DNA from: Garcia nutans
Taxonomy: Eukaryota > Streptophyta > Magnoliopsida > Malpighiales > Euphorbiaceae
NCBI GenBank assembly: GCA_947685225.1
Contig: CANTUV010000076.1
Coordinates: 4,030,001-4,094,000 of the forward strand
Direction of reading: 5' to 3'
Length of the DNA stretch: 64,000 nt
Below the pieces are notes generated by a model. The model searched no databases and had not been told where the DNA came from. It worked only from the letters and a program-made list of their open reading frames with translations. Of the stretch, positions 11,981-25,387 are shown in pieces. Made by a program: the position numbers and the translations under genes. Numbering within the stretch: the first letter of the stretch is position 1; the number at the start of each line of letters is the position of its first letter.

Positions 11981-14900
11981 TTACCACTTCACCACAATGG
12001 GACTCCTCACATAATGCTTGTTGCTATCTGACCAAACCAATTCTCCAAATGCATAGTCTTTTATTTTATAGGATTTTTCAGCTTTCAGGGTAACATTGAA
12101 GCTCTTCTCTTCACCAATTTTCTTGAACTTCAACAACTTTGGCTCAACAGAAATTGAAAACCCACTTGGTTTTCTGATATTTACTTTATAAATACTTGAA
12201 CTAGCACCCACATTTTTTACTGTTCGAGTCACAGTAATGGACCCAGTAAATTTAGGGATAGTAATTGAAGGGTAATTAAAATTGGCAAGCTTAATCGGCT
12301 TATTGGGGCAATTGTATGGAGTCTGTGAAAATGATAAAATTTGGGGTTTTTTATACCCTAAAGCACATAAAAAGTTCAAGTGGTCATTAATAGTAAAGTC
12401 ATAAATCAATCCTGGATCCATTGCCTGGTTTGGTCTAATATGTCCTGCTCCATAATTAAATGGAGTTGCCGTGTAGTACGATGCATTCAGAATTGGTTCT
12501 TTGTTATTATCATTTGTAATTGCTGCAATAGTAAGCATTTTGAAATGGTTAGTTTGTGTGCAGTTGTGCCTTATTTTTCATGAAATTGTATAGTTTGAAA
12601 GGTTTGTTTAGTGGACTTACCACTTGTCATGATTGCTGATTTAATTGCTGCAGGACTCCAATCCGGATGCAGAGTTTTAAGAAGGGCTGCAATGCCTGAA
12701 ACATGAGGACAAGACATTGAAGTTCCTGATACTGAGTTGAATAGAACTCGCCTCTTATCGAAATCTTCATTTGTTGGTCCTTCTGCTCCTGTGTAGGCAG
12801 CTATAATACTCACTCCTGGAGCTGTGATATCAGGCTAAATATAACATAAGAGAAATTGTTACATGAATTTGAAAATTTCTATCTATAACAGTCAACATTA
12901 CATAAAATTAGGCTTTTCAGAACATATTACCTTGAGTATCTCAGGAGTAATGGTGTTGGGTCCTTTGGATGAAAATGCTGCCATGAAGGGAGCTGGCTTT
13001 TTGCCTATTTGTGTTGTTGGATGTGTAATGTAAGCGATAGGAGACCTGTAAATTTAGTTGCAATTAAGGATTGTATAATATGGTTTAATGCAAGAAATAT
13101 GAGAGTGAGATTTTATCTTACTTGGTGGAGTTAATATAGTTGAAGATGGCAACCCCATTGGTGTAATTGATATGCGAAGCAGGAAGAACATGAGGATCAG
13201 CAAGGATTTCATTTCCGCTATCTTTATCATTGGCAAGAACCATCCCTACAGCACCAGCCAGTGTAGCTTGCTCACCCTTTTCAACTCTAGCATTTACTCC
13301 TCGAAGGCAAACCAAGATCTTTCCCTTAGCCTTTTTCCGATCAAGTGCTCCAGCTTTGCACAGCAGACTGCATAATACACATGGAAAAGGTTAAACATCT
13401 TTTCAGACGATGCAACAGAATAGAAATCAGAATATTAATAGCCTAAATTGCTCAATCCTTACGCGTCTTGTTTTGATGCATTAGCTGCTCTGGCATTTGC
13501 AGCACTTATAATTGGGAAGAACTTGTACTTTGGCAAGGCTTTTTTTGATAAACTTTCTCCCTTCAAAACCAAATTGATATATCTAGGTTAGTTTCAAGCA
13601 AGAAATATATTTCGGTTAGTTTCAAGACTCAAGATTCTTGCAAGAACCTCATTTTGATTGGTTTTGTAGTTCCAAGACTCAAGATTCTCGCAAGAAACAC
13701 ATTTGGGCTAGTTTCAAGAACAAAATTCTTGCAAGAATCATATTTTGAGAAGAAAAAGGGAAACGAACCATGTAGGAAATGTTGTTTCCAAGAACAATAT
13801 AACTAGGGAATCCCCTATCTGTAGTGCTGGCTCCAACTGTTATCTGCCAAGGTGCAAGATTGGAGACAGTACCATCAGCAGGACCAGAATTACCAGCAGA
13901 GCAAACCACCACAATTCCATGCTTTACAGCATGAAAAGAACCAATAGCAACACTATCATTAAAGAAAGTTGTAGGCTTCCCTCCTAATGATACAGAAAGC
14001 ACATCAACTCCATCGCTAATTGCAGTATCAAATGCTGCTAAGATATCAGCATCAAAGCATTCATTTCCACCAATTGGGGGATAGCAGACCTTGTAAGCTG
14101 CTACCCGAGCTTTAGGCGATCCTCCTTTTGCTGTTCCTTTGCCTAAACCAAACACACTAGCTCCTGATACAAAATTACCCCCAGCTGTTGATAGTGTATG
14201 AGATCCATGACCTTCTTTATCTCGAGGCGAATTATAAGTTGAATTCAGATGACCAGCAACTGAAGCATACCCTTTATTGAAGTACCTTACTCCAATTAGC
14301 TTCCTACATGCATGCATGCAAAAATTTCCAAGAAAATTGATTAATATCACAAGAAACAGTCCAAAAAATCATATTTTTTTTATGGAAATAGCAGAAAAAT
14401 CAAACAAGATAATATAATCAAATCAGATGTCTTGCTAACTGAAATATAAAATAAAGAACTGACAATGATAACCTTATCAGAATTGTAATTAAATTGCAAC
14501 TTGCAGCAAATTAATGCATGGAGCCGATCGACCAGCAATTAAAAATAATAAGATCAATATTATATTTCAACTGTTTAAATTTTTGTGCTGACTCTTGCAT
14601 GCCTCGAAAGGTACAGAGAAAATGATGGAGAAGTTCTAGATCTAGATTAACTAGATTTAATAATCTCTTCTCCCCCTAACCAAATGGATAGACACTTTTT
14701 TTTTAATTTATTCTAAATTATAATTTACTATGTTTTTTAGAATAAATTTTAATTAATATATTAAATTTTTATTATACTCAACTCAACTCAACAAAGCTTT
14801 AATCCCAAGTCAATTGGGGTCAGTTATATGAATTCTTTTTTTTTTCCACTCAATACGATTTAGAGTTATCTCTTCTGATAGATATAACATCATAAGATTA

Positions 14901-17900
14901 TTTTGGATCACCTTTGACCAAGTCAGTTTAGGTCTACCTCTGCCTCTCTTAGCTATATCTACTCTAACTAGTTCGGTTTTTCTAACTGGCGCATCGCTAG
15001 GTCTTCGTTTCACATGGTCAAACCATCTCAATCTATACTCTCTTATCCTATCTTCAATAGGTGCTACTCCCGCTTTTTCTTTAATGTACTCATTACGGAT
15101 TCTATCCATTCTATTATGATCACACATCCATCTTATCATTCTAATTTCCACAATATGCATTTTACTCATGTGTTGTCCTTTTACTGCCCAACACTCACTA
15201 CCATACATCATCGTAGGCCATATTGCAATATGGTAAAACTTTTCTTTTAATTTAATAGGCATCTTTCGATCACATAGAACTCCTGTAGTACCCCTCTATT
15301 TCATCCAATCAGCTTTAATTCTATGATTTGCATCTTCTTCACGACCTCCATCTTCTTGAAGAATAGAGCCAATGTATTTAAGATAAGTACTATGAGGTAC
15401 TGCAATTCCATCTAAAATAATTTTGCCTCTTTCTCTATTCTCGCTATTAAATCTACAATGTATATACTCAGTCTTAGTCCTACTTAGCTTAAAACTCTTA
15501 GATTCCAAAGTGCTTCTCCATAACTCCAACTTTTGACTTACCCTTGCTTGAGTCTCATCTATTAGTACAATATCATCCGCAAATATCATACACCAAGGGA
15601 TGTCATCTTGTATATGTCATGTTAGCTCATTCATGACCAAGGCGAAAAGATAAGAGCTCAAAGCTGAACCTTGATGTAATCCAATAAAAATGAAAAAATT
15701 CTTAGTATCCCCTCCCATAGTGCGGACACTAGTGATGGCTCCCTTATACATATCCTTCAAGACTTGGATATATCGTATAGATATTTCCCTACGCTCTAGG
15801 ACCCACCATAAAACTTCTCTAGGGACTCTATCATACGCCTTTTTCAAGTCAATAAAAATCATATGTAAGTCCTTCTTCATCTCTCTATACTTTTTCATCA
15901 AATCTCTTATAAGAAAAATAGCTTCCATAGTTGATCGATCAGGCATAAAGCCAAACTGATTTAAGGAGATACAAGTATCTAATCGCAAACGGTATTCCAC
16001 AACTCTCCCCTATAATTTCATAGTGTGGCTCATAAGCTTTATACCTCTATAATTTGAGCAATTCTGAATATCTCCTTTATCCTTAAAAATAGGTATCAAA
16101 TTATTTTGTCTCCATTTATTATGCATTTTCTTTGTACTTAATATCTTATTGAACAAAGATATCAACCATGCAACTCATGTATCTCCCAAATATTTTCAAA
16201 CCTCAATCGGTATCCCATCTGGTCCACAAGTTTTACTAACTTTCATTATTTTCAAAGCTTTTTTAACTTTTGAAAACCTAATTCGCCTAGTGTATTTTAC
16301 ATTTTTCTCCGGCCTAACGTCTAAACACTCAATGTTATCACTATAGTTACCATTAAGAAGTTCCTTAAAATAGCTTCTCCATCGTTCCTTAATATCCTCT
16401 TTTTGAACCAGAACCTTATTCTCTTTATCTTTAATGCACTTAATTTAGTTTAAATCACGACATTTCTTTTTTCTTATCCTAGCCAATTTATAGATAGCTT
16501 TTTTTCCTTCCTTTGTTTAAAGTTTCTCATACAAACTCTTTAAAGATACACTATTGCTTGACTAACTGCCTTTTTAGCATCTTTTTTCGCTTTTTTGTAT
16601 TGCTTAAAAGCATCATTGTTATTGCACTTGGGCAAACTTTTATATCATTCCCTATTCCTTCTTACCGCTTTTTGCACTTTCTCATTCCACCATCAAGGCT
16701 CCTTCGAGGGATGTCCATACCCTTTAGATTATTCAAAAATCTTTCTAGCTACTCCTTTAATTGTTGTAGACATGCATATCCATATATCATTTGATGACAT
16801 ACTCACATCTTCCTCTCACCCTCCAGCTTTGACCAACTCATCCTTGAACAACAATTATTTTTCACTTTTTAAAGTCCACCACCTAATCTTAGAAATATTG
16901 TTCCTCCTTGGCCTACTAGTCAACCTCTTAAACTTGATATCCAAAATCACTAACCCATGCTGAGTGGTCAAAGCCTCACCTGGAATAACCTTACAATTAT
17001 TGCATTGAGTTCGATTGGCTTTTCTTATGAGTATAAAGTCTTTTTGACTTCTATTTTGCCCACTTTTAAAGGTCACTAGATGTGATTTCATTTTTATAAA
17101 ATATGCATTTGTCAGAATCAAACCATAGGCTAAAGCAAAATTAAGGATACTTTTACCTTCTTCATTTCTAATTCCAAAATCATACCCTCAATGTACCTCC
17201 TCAAAACCTATTCTGTCTTTTCGTACATGTCCATTTAAGTCTCATCCTATAAAAATATTTTTATCATTTGTAATTCCTCGTATAAGTTCATACATATCAT
17301 CTCAAAATTTTTGCTTGCTCTCCCCATCCAATCCAACTTAAGGGGCATATGCACTAATTATGTTGATGGTTTCATTTTAGAGCACAAATTTAATTGAAAT
17401 AATCATATTGCTTACTCTTTTCACCGCTACAATCGTCTCCTTTAGGTTCCGATCTAAAATTATACCTACTCCGTTTTTACTTCTATTTGTACATATATAC
17501 CACACTTTATACTCAATATTCTCAATATCTTTACTTTTTTTCTCCAACCCATTTAGTCTCTTGAATACAAACAATACTAATTTTTCTTCTCTTCATACTA
17601 TTAACAAGTTCTCTTAGTTTACCTGTAAGAGATCTAATATTTTAAGTTTCTATTATGATCTTATTCCCTACTTATTTTTTTTTATGCTTCTTCCTATATA
17701 ATCTTTTACCATTATCTGAATATGTATCTCTCGTATTACTCGTATTTTGGACTAACTTTTTTACTAACACCCGTCCATAATGTGAGAACCCTTGTTTATT
17801 ATGCACTACATCCGGACGCCGACATGGCACGTCGCATTCAAAAAATGCCATATACCCTTGCTTATTCTTCACTACACCTGAGCTCCGATGTAGCACTTCG

Positions 17901-20766
17901 CAAGTAGAGAACGCCCCAATGATATTATTATTAGAATCCATATCATGAGATGTGATGAAAGTTTTATGCTGGCTGTCACTTACCGCAACCCTCCTTCTTT
18001 ATCCGGACATGAGACCGATTATATACAAGAAACTCATGTATAGGCGAAGTTTAAAATTTTATTATATATATAATATTATTTAATTAAAAATATCTTAATT
18101 TAAAATAAAAATATTAAATATATATAAAAATTTATATTTTTAATAAAATTAATTAATTTTTTTTAAATTTTTATGAAGTGAAGAGAGAGCTTGGACAAAG
18201 TGAGTATTAATTACTATTATTAATTTTGTAATGTTGAAAAATTGTCTTGTCCTATATTTGTAGAACATAGCAAGTAAAAGTATTAAAAAGTTGTGGTAGC
18301 TAGGGAAATGCAAAATCAATATTTTATTCTTAAGATTAATCGAATGGGTACCATTATTTTTCACGCTTCTAGACAACAAATACAAAGTCTTATTATTTAA
18401 TTAATCAATTAAGAATCATAAAGAAAGTTGTAACACTCTAGGCACAATTAACAATCTAAACTTGAGATTCAAAATTGGTCATAAAATTACTGTTTTCTTA
18501 TTTTTTTTTAAATGTCACCATACTAACCCCAAATATAAGAAAATTCAACTGGTACTCATCAACTTAAACACATTTTTTTTAATTAAACACATTTTTTTTA
18601 CCTTTCCTGATAAAAAAAAACTTAAACATATTTTTTTAATTAATTACATATAAAGATGAGTGAGGGAGACTTAATGCTCAAACTTGAAAGTTAAATGAAA
18701 ACAATATATATTCTGGCGCCACCAAATTACAATTGTAGTTAACTTAAACACATTTTTGGCGTGATACTTAATCCTAAGAGATCATTTAGCAAGTGTAGGA
18801 ATTTGCAACTTTTCCTATTGTCATCAGCAAGAATTTTTCCTACAAAATTGTCATATATTAATTAATGTGTGAAATGAATATACTTTTAAAGATTACTAAA
18901 AATCTTTTGCAATTGTCATTGAAGATAGAATATATGACTTTGTAAAAAATCAAATTCACACAGCATAGATTCCATAAAGTCGGCCATATAGATCAAGATC
19001 TCCACCTAATTTTATGAGCTTTTCTCTCAGCCAGGAAAGTCAATTAGAATCTAATTAAAGAAAGAAAGAAAAACCTAAATATATAAATAAATAAGGGAAA
19101 TCAAGAACTAACAAAATCCCAAAAGAACAGATGATAAATCATGCCATTGAAGATTGTAAATGAATGTTATACAAGTGGGAAGAGGACTCAACCGAAATGC
19201 AAGAAAAAGTTGACTAAATAGACAGAATTATCTTAACATTTATCACACAGGTACGTTGAAAAGGTTACTGAATCTAAAGATAAAAAAGAAAAATGAAAAA
19301 AAGTAGAGTAACAGAGCAGACCTATTGCAGTGGAAACCAGGATCAGAGTCATTTTGACATATTCCTTTCCACTTAGATGGAATCGGTCCCAACCCTTCAT
19401 CACTGAAGCTTTTTGATTCAGGCCAAACACCTACCACATCAACCCCATTTCACAAAATACGAAAAAAAAAAAATCACCAATAACGACACTATATTTCAGA
19501 TTCATCTTCAAAAAAAAAATATTGTTTACAGTTTGCTTGCAGTATACATATTATTCTTGTTGGACCATCTTCATAATAATCTTTATTTTACTGGTCCTTA
19601 CTTTCTATTCATGTAGTATAACCTTTGATTAATTTCCATTTATTACCTAAATGGATGCTTAATTAGTTACTTTATGTATGAATATTAATTAGTTCACAGT
19701 TTAATGCTCTATCAGTAATTCAATCAACTCAAAACAAGTTTTTTGGCTGCTGGTCAAATCCACAGTTTCATGCTCTAATCAGCAATTTCAATCGTCTTGA
19801 ATTATTCTTGGCCGCCAGTCAAAGCATGCAGTCATCAAAATTTAGATGAGAACAGGTCAATCCATTACATTTTCAAATGATTATGATGTAATTAGATCTA
19901 ATCTATATGTGTTTGACCTGATGACACCAATAATTAAGAGTAGGAGTGAGCATTAAGAGTTGAGGAAACTACTTACCAGTATCAAGGTTTCCGATTATTG
20001 TATCTTCGCCAAATCTTGCTTTCTTCCAAATTGAGTTAGAAGGAACTTCACCGTTCTGCTCAAGTCCAAGGAAATTCCATGAATGAGTTGTATGCAACTT
20101 TTTACCTTGGTTTAAGAAGACTGAGAGTACTTTTGGATGTTCTGCATTGGATTAATTATTAACACAACAATAAGCCCTCCAGAAAATATGTATATAAAAG
20201 AAAGCAGAGCAAAAACAGGGGATAACAGGAACAGTTTCTCACTAGCTATTTGCGCTGCTACTTCATCTTCTATAGTTGCAGCAAAACCATTGATATGCCT
20301 TGTGTACGAGTAAAATATTGAATCTTGTGCAGAGTCTCGACTGTTCCAAGAGGAAATGAAAGAAAGAAAATCAATATCATATATATGCAAGAAAATAAAT
20401 GGAAAAAAAGGGCTCAGTAGTACTAAAAAGATCCATTTACCTTCCCAAGAATGATTCAAGAAAATCATAGTGAGACTCTGTTACAAGACTTTGATCAACA
20501 GAAGAAAGTTCTTGGCCATGTGAATGAGCTCCCATGTAAACTACATATGACTACAATATACAATGAAACCCAATCAAAGATTATGAAATTTCACCTACCC
20601 CATTAAAAGAAACAGAGAAATGGTGTGCATGTATAAATTAAAAAATGATTATTAATTTGTAGAAAGATTGAATGCTCACCTTTTTGGAGGCAGACGTGGG
20701 TCTTTGAACTAAAATTAGAAAAAAAAGTGATAAGAAGCAAAGGGTGGTAGAATTAAGTAACCTCAT
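11981..20766 (-). CDS. Subtilisin-like serine protease, SBT5.3/AIR3 type
   Basis: Minus strand, eleven exons (given 5' to 3'): 20766-20680, 20550-20441, 20340-20243, 20141-19977, 19430-19322, 14303-13769, 13560-13463, 13367-13122, 13045-12931, 12834-12621 and 12522-11981. Total 2319 nt, 772 residues, no frame break, all introns GT-AG. A hydrophobic signal peptide (first ~25 residues) is followed by the inhibitor I9 prodomain (SYVVYMGAHSHG to FYSYTRHINGFAA). The S8 domain has all catalytic residues: Asp in NLDTGVWPES, His in EGHGSHT, oxyanion Asn in SAGNSGP and Ser in GTSMSCPH (about residues 151, 222, 323 and 560). A protease-associated insert and a fibronectin-III-like C-terminus follow. This family is secreted to the wall; AIR3 is linked to lateral root emergence. 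Intron 5 is 5.0 kb because it holds a LINE. The substrate is unknown. Confidence 0.92.
14777..18050 (-). mobile_element. RTE-type LINE inside subtilase intron 5 (decayed)
   Basis: This minus-strand element is about 3.27 kb long. From its 5' side: an endonuclease start with the QETKW motif (near 17560), the rest of the endonuclease with stops, an RT region (16000-15296) with DLKKAYDRVPREVLWW, LHQGSALSSYLFALVMNELT and FADD, then the C-terminal tail (15262-14810) with YGSECWAVK, RLRWFDHVKRR and GRGRPKLTW. That tail, and a short 3' end closing in TTGAG repeats rather than poly-A, are marks of the plant RTE clade. Flanking copies TTAAATTTTTATTATA (14761-14776) and TTAAAATTTTATTATA (18051-18066) differ at one base in 16 and mark the target duplication. 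Many stops and shifts show it is dead. It lies in the same direction as the host gene. Confidence 0.88.
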
Positions 20767-20856
20767 TTGTTTATAATGCTACTTGTTTTAGTAAGTATAT
20801 AATGCGTTATTCACTCTGTTTCTTCCCCTGTTTCTTGCAAGGGCCTTCGCCTATCC

Positions 20857-20868
20857 CTTTTTATATAA
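20857..20868 (-). promoter_or_regulatory. TATA box of the subtilase gene
   Basis: On the minus strand TATATAAAAAG lies about 90-100 bp upstream of the start codon at 20766. Spacing suits a short leader of about 60-70 nt. No other regulatory site was recognised. Confidence 0.55.
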
Positions 20869-20869
20869 T

Positions 20870-21925
20870 AATAGAATAGAATAGAGTGATCGATTCAATC
20901 TTTCATGCTAAATAAAGAACCAATCAGGCTCTTTATTAAGTGTCATAGTTATATTCTCAAGTGCTTAACTGTCTAGCTTTATACTATTTCATGCAAAGAA
21001 TTTTTGATTTGGTAATACTAAATAATATTCGAAATTGAAAGATAGCACGTTTAGATTCTGGTTCAAGCCAAATTTTAATCTTCACATAGAATTGTTATTT
21101 TTTATTAATTATATGTGGAGAGAAGACCTTTAAAAGTCGAAGTTGAGACTACATGCTACTAATCATCAGACTGTACCTTGATACTTTCTTCACATTAATT
21201 ACTTAAAAGCTGAGAGATCATCAAAATTTAAATCACTAAACTACTGTATTAGCATGAAGAATGGATTTAAATACTGTCCCTACTACGTACGATTATACGG
21301 ATAAATGGTATTTATTATTTTGTCAATAAGACAAAGAGATCATATAATTGGCCAATCATGGACTGAAAATTCATAAATGTTTTTGTATATCACCATAAGA
21401 CGGCATTAGAAGAAAATACCCAAACTGTCAAAATAAGCTTGGGTTGGATAGCTGTCCTGAGAAAAATTATACAATACAACGGTGATTTAAACTAGACAAA
21501 AATAATTTGCATCATATTAGGTTTAAATGAGCTCAGAATTTTTATACAATGAGATTCTCCATTTATTTGGATAATTTAAAATAAAGTGGAGGAAATGAAT
21601 TGAAGAAAATAAGAGTTAAGTTTCACTCACTTCAACTCAAATTAATAAAAACAATGCATCATAATTTGGAATAAATAAAAAAGAATAGTATGTCTATTAA
21701 TTTAGAAAATATTATAAGTTTTAAAGTTCCAGCCTATCTGATGTATAATTTTTTATTAATTATGATTTATGGTTTAATTTATATTTCTCATTTAAAGAAA
21801 AAAATAATAAAAGAAATAGAAAAAATAGCCAATTAGAAACTTATTTGCAAACTTGATTTAGATAAAGAAAAATGTGTATATATTTAAATTTTTATCATTT
21901 AAATAAATTTTTTTATCATTTAAAA
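20870..21925. other. Upstream region of the subtilase, AT-rich
   Basis: No gene or RNA is recognised. The region between the subtilase promoter and the LINE region is AT-rich and unstructured to my reading, apart from short poly-A/T runs. Confidence 0.45.
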
Positions 21926-21964
21926 TTTTTATTTATATATAAAGAACCAATTCCGCTCATAATT
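21926..21964 (+). repeat. Left copy of a 39-bp direct repeat flanking the LINE region
   Basis: This 39-bp stretch, centred on AAAGAACCAATTCCGCTC, recurs at 34454-34492 with only two differences. The similarity continues more weakly to the right (TATTATTTGTTAATTAT against TATTATTTATTAATTAT). The copies lie just outside the two ends of the LINE remnants and may be its target duplication. Confidence 0.65.
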
Positions 21965-22195
21965 CTTTATATTATTTGTTAATTATGATAATCAAAGGTT
22001 TAATGATAATATTTAAATCTATTATTTTTAGTTTATTTAATTTTTTAAACTTGATTTAGATTAAGGAAAGAAATATTAGGGTCCTAATGATTATCAATGT
22101 TTCTCTTCTTGTCCCTTGAGTTTTGATCTCTTCTATGATCTTTGTTTTTCTCTATTATTGCTTTTCTCTTAAGTTTTTAGCATCTCTGAATTTCT

Positions 22196-23633
22196 ATGGC
22201 TAATCATTATATTGGACAACCTCTAGAGGATGCATGTGCGAATCTTGCCCTGGAAGATGAGGAGAGTGGGGGTTTGGAGTATGATGAGAGTAAGGAAAGG
22301 TTGCTATTGAGGCCCTTCAATGGATCCTAGTAGGCAGGTTCTTGACAGATGAAAATATTAATTTCTTAGCCATAAAAAATACCATGGCATCTCTTTGGAG
22401 GCCAGTGAAGGAAGTCCGTACCAAAATGTTAATCCTAATATGTTCTTTTTCCAATTTTACCATGAACTAGATATGAGGAGAGTGTGGGATGTTGGACCCT
22501 GGGCTTTTGATTAACACATTCTGCTTGTCAGACAGGTGAGAATTGGTAACTAGCCCATAAAGGTTGAACTAATAGAGACAGAAATGTAGGTGTGTGTGTG
22601 TGTGATGTTCTGGTGGGGTTTATATCTTAAAGGGTTGAGAAGGATATTGGTAACTATATTGAAAAGTATATTTTATCATATCTTAAACAATTTTAGCGGT
22701 GGTTAGAAAATTTATATGAGAATTTGCATAGCCATGGATGTCCATCTACCACATAAACATAAAATGAAAATTAAGAGAAAAGGTAACGACTGGAGGTGGG
22801 TGACACTAAAGTATGAAAGATTGTCATCTTTTTGTTTCTTTTGTGGTATCCTAGGCCATTTAGAGAAATGTTTTTGCGAAGCATTTTGATAAACATGGAA
22901 TAGTTATTAAAAGGGAATATGGTCAGCAGTTGAGGATGCCCGTCCAGTGGACAGTGATTAAGGTTGTAAGAAGTGGTTGAAAAATGAGTCTCCATTAACT
23001 AACATCATTACATATAAGGAAACCTATGGTTATATGGTGATGGACCTGAAGGAGATGATTACGTCTCCTAATGAAACCGGTAATGTTTGCCAAGATAAAA
23101 AGAGAGACGGAGAAAATATTGGGTTTGCAATTGTGAAAGAAGGGTAGCTGGGAGATGACATGTACTCTTTTTAATATATTGATTAGAAAAAAATCTTGTC
23201 AGTGGGTTCCAAGTTCAATCTGAGAGTGTTATTATTGTTGATCCTAAACGTCGTCGAACAGGTTATGGTGAGACTAACCAAGAAAATATATATGGGCTTG
23301 TAGTGGCCCAATGGTTAATGGGGGTGATAAAAAGCCTATATAATGATATGCCTTGGGGATAAGGTCTATCGAGGTCAGTGAGTCTCTTATTTTAGAACTG
23401 TTGTAGGCTTGACAATCCATGAATAGTTCAAGTCTTAAGGGACCTTGTCCTTTTTAAGAAGCTAAATTGTTTGTTTCTGATCGATACTATGATTCATAGA
23501 AATAAGTTGGAAAAAGTTTAACAAGTATTGGGTTTTGATGCTTTTTATATTCATTGTGGAGCCTATCGAACGTGGTCGTAGGGTGTGGGGGTGGTTAGAG
23601 AAGGGGGGCTTGGCTCTCATCTGTGATAAGTGC
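22196..23633 (+). pseudogene. LINE ORF1 and start of ORF2 (L1-type), broken
   Basis: From the ATG at 22196 (MANHYIGQPLEDAC), scattered frames spell a DUF4283 protein: RFLTDENINF, then a stretch like MASLWRPVKEV, RRVWDVGPWAF, then a CCHC-like knuckle near 22821-22880 (CFFCGILGHLEKC). This is LINE ORF1, the RNA-binding partner of the reverse transcriptase. From about 23385 a new frame reads NCCRLDNP, then VLRDLVLFKK and FLIDTMIHRNKLEKV, the opening of the ORF2 endonuclease. Several stops and frame changes make both inactive. The ORF2 frame ends where an LTR begins at 23634, so an LTR element probably landed here. No RT domain of this LINE survives in the window, though an RNase H piece follows at 33.7 kb. 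Confidence 0.75.
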
Positions 23634-25258
23634 AAATTGATATTATATTTTCTATCATATTTAATATGTAATTGATTTAAATTAATCTATTCTAAGTTTA
23701 TTTATATATTTTTATTTTATTATTCTTAAATTTAGCTCAAATTAATTTCTTGAAAGTGTGCTTAAACTGAAATTTTTAGGTAAAATTATATATTCAGCGT
23801 TTCTAGAATAATTTTGATTGTAAAGTGAAAAATTAGAAAAGTAGTCTTCATGAAGTTAATAGAGGACATCTCAAGCTTTTCAGAGAGTCCTAGTTCGTTA
23901 AATTCTGAGTTCGTTTAGGTTTCCAACTTAAAAGTCAAAGTTGAGCTTAAATTTCAGAAACAAAAGTTCAGTCCGAGTCACTAATAATAATTGGGCCATA
24001 ACTTAGTCTTCTAAAGTCCGAATAAGGTAATTCAAAAGCCTACAATTATTTACTCTTCTGGAACTACAATTTTTTTTGAAGGGGTCAATTGGAGATAAGG
24101 ACTCTATCTAATAGAAAATCAAGCTTGAAATTTGAATTCAAATGGTAGACAAAAGCTGAGTAGGAGTAGGAGTCTAGTTTGAAGTAGTGGGGAGAGACAA
24201 CTTGAATGGGGATGTGAACAGTAACATGGGGAGTATCCAGAGCCAATTAACTACTAGAATTTTTCCTCTTTTTAACGGGAGCTTAGTTTTTCCACCATTG
24301 GAGATCAAAAGGAAGAAAAAAATTGGGTTTGAGGACAATTTCATCATCTCAACTAAACTATTCATCTATCTAGTTTGAACTCTTTATTTTGATTTATGTT
24401 TTATTTCAAGTATTTATTCTGTTATTATTTTGAATATTAGAACTATGGATTTAATGTTTATTTTCTTAATTACTATGTTCTTTATGTTTAAATTAGCTAT
24501 GAGCAACTAATTCTCTTAGTGAGATTATGTGGATTTAGGATTGTGAATAATATGTATTACTTAATTCGATTATTATTTATTTTTTAAAATTAAAGTTTTA
24601 TTAATTTTGTTTTTAATGCTTGTGATTGACTAGCCACCAATTGGATATTCGATTAAAATCATATGTTGAGTGAAAACTAGGTATGATTTTAGATTAAGAA
24701 ATCAACAACTTAAGAAAATTTTATTTAGAGATAAAAGAATTATTTTAAGACCAATTTAGTTTCTTTGAGTCTTATAGGTTATTTTAATTTATTGTTCATG
24801 AAAATAAAATTAATAAATTACTTCAACCCCTAATTTTCTTGCTTGAAAAAAGAGAAAAATTAACACTTAAGGAATTGGTAATTTTTTATTCAAAAAAAAA
24901 TTAAATTAGTTTGAAAAGATATTTTTACCTATTTGAAATAATTCTAATAAAACCTAATCCTTCTAATGAAACCTAATCCTACTGTTTATCTCAAATATTT
25001 ACATTTAATTATTTAAATTTGAATTAATAGATAATTATCTTAATTTAATTTCATTTTGAATTTGAATTTCATTTTTAATTTACAATTAAGGATTAAGTAA
25101 TTAATTTTCAGATAATATAAAATTAATTAATTATTTTTCAAATAATAGTTGATTTAAATTTTAGTTAATCAAATTATTCCTTTTCTATGGAATCGACTTT
25201 TACTTATACTTTATTACTTGTTACGAACCGTGCACTTGCGATTTAAAATCGATACACA
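23634..25258 (+). repeat. 5' LTR of an Athila-like Ty3 element
   Basis: The limits are set by TGATAAGTGC at the left and GATACACA at the right, about 20 bp before the primer-binding site. The start resembles the solo LTR at 60322 (TGATAAGTAC), and both ends contain the phrase CCGTGCACTTGCG. Length is about 1.6 kb against 1.75 kb for the solo copy, so they appear to be relatives in one family. No matching 3' LTR was found downstream, so the element is truncated or its far LTR is lost or diverged. The left limit could be two bases earlier (TGTGATAAG). Confidence 0.65.
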
Positions 25259-25278
25259 TAAATAAACCAACAAGTTTC

Positions 25279-25296
25279 TGGCGTCATTACTGAGGA
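25279..25296 (+). other. Primer-binding site of the Athila-like element
   Basis: TGGCGTCATTACTGAGGA is a decayed form of TGGCGCCGTTGCCGGGGA, the primer-binding site typical of Athila-type and related Ty3 elements. It lies about 20 bp after the LTR end and about 90 bp before the gag start. The changes are nearly all C-to-T or G-to-A, as from methylation decay. Confidence 0.7.
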
Positions 25297-25387
25297 AGAA
25301 AAATTAATTTGATAATAGTAAGTTCAAAGAAATTATTAATTTGAAATTTATTTTAATTATTTTATTTTGCTTATTTGCAGGGATTTT

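Noticed and set aside
17722..17907. Plus-strand ORFs across the RTE LINE
   Set aside because: They are shadows of the minus-strand endonuclease and RT frames.
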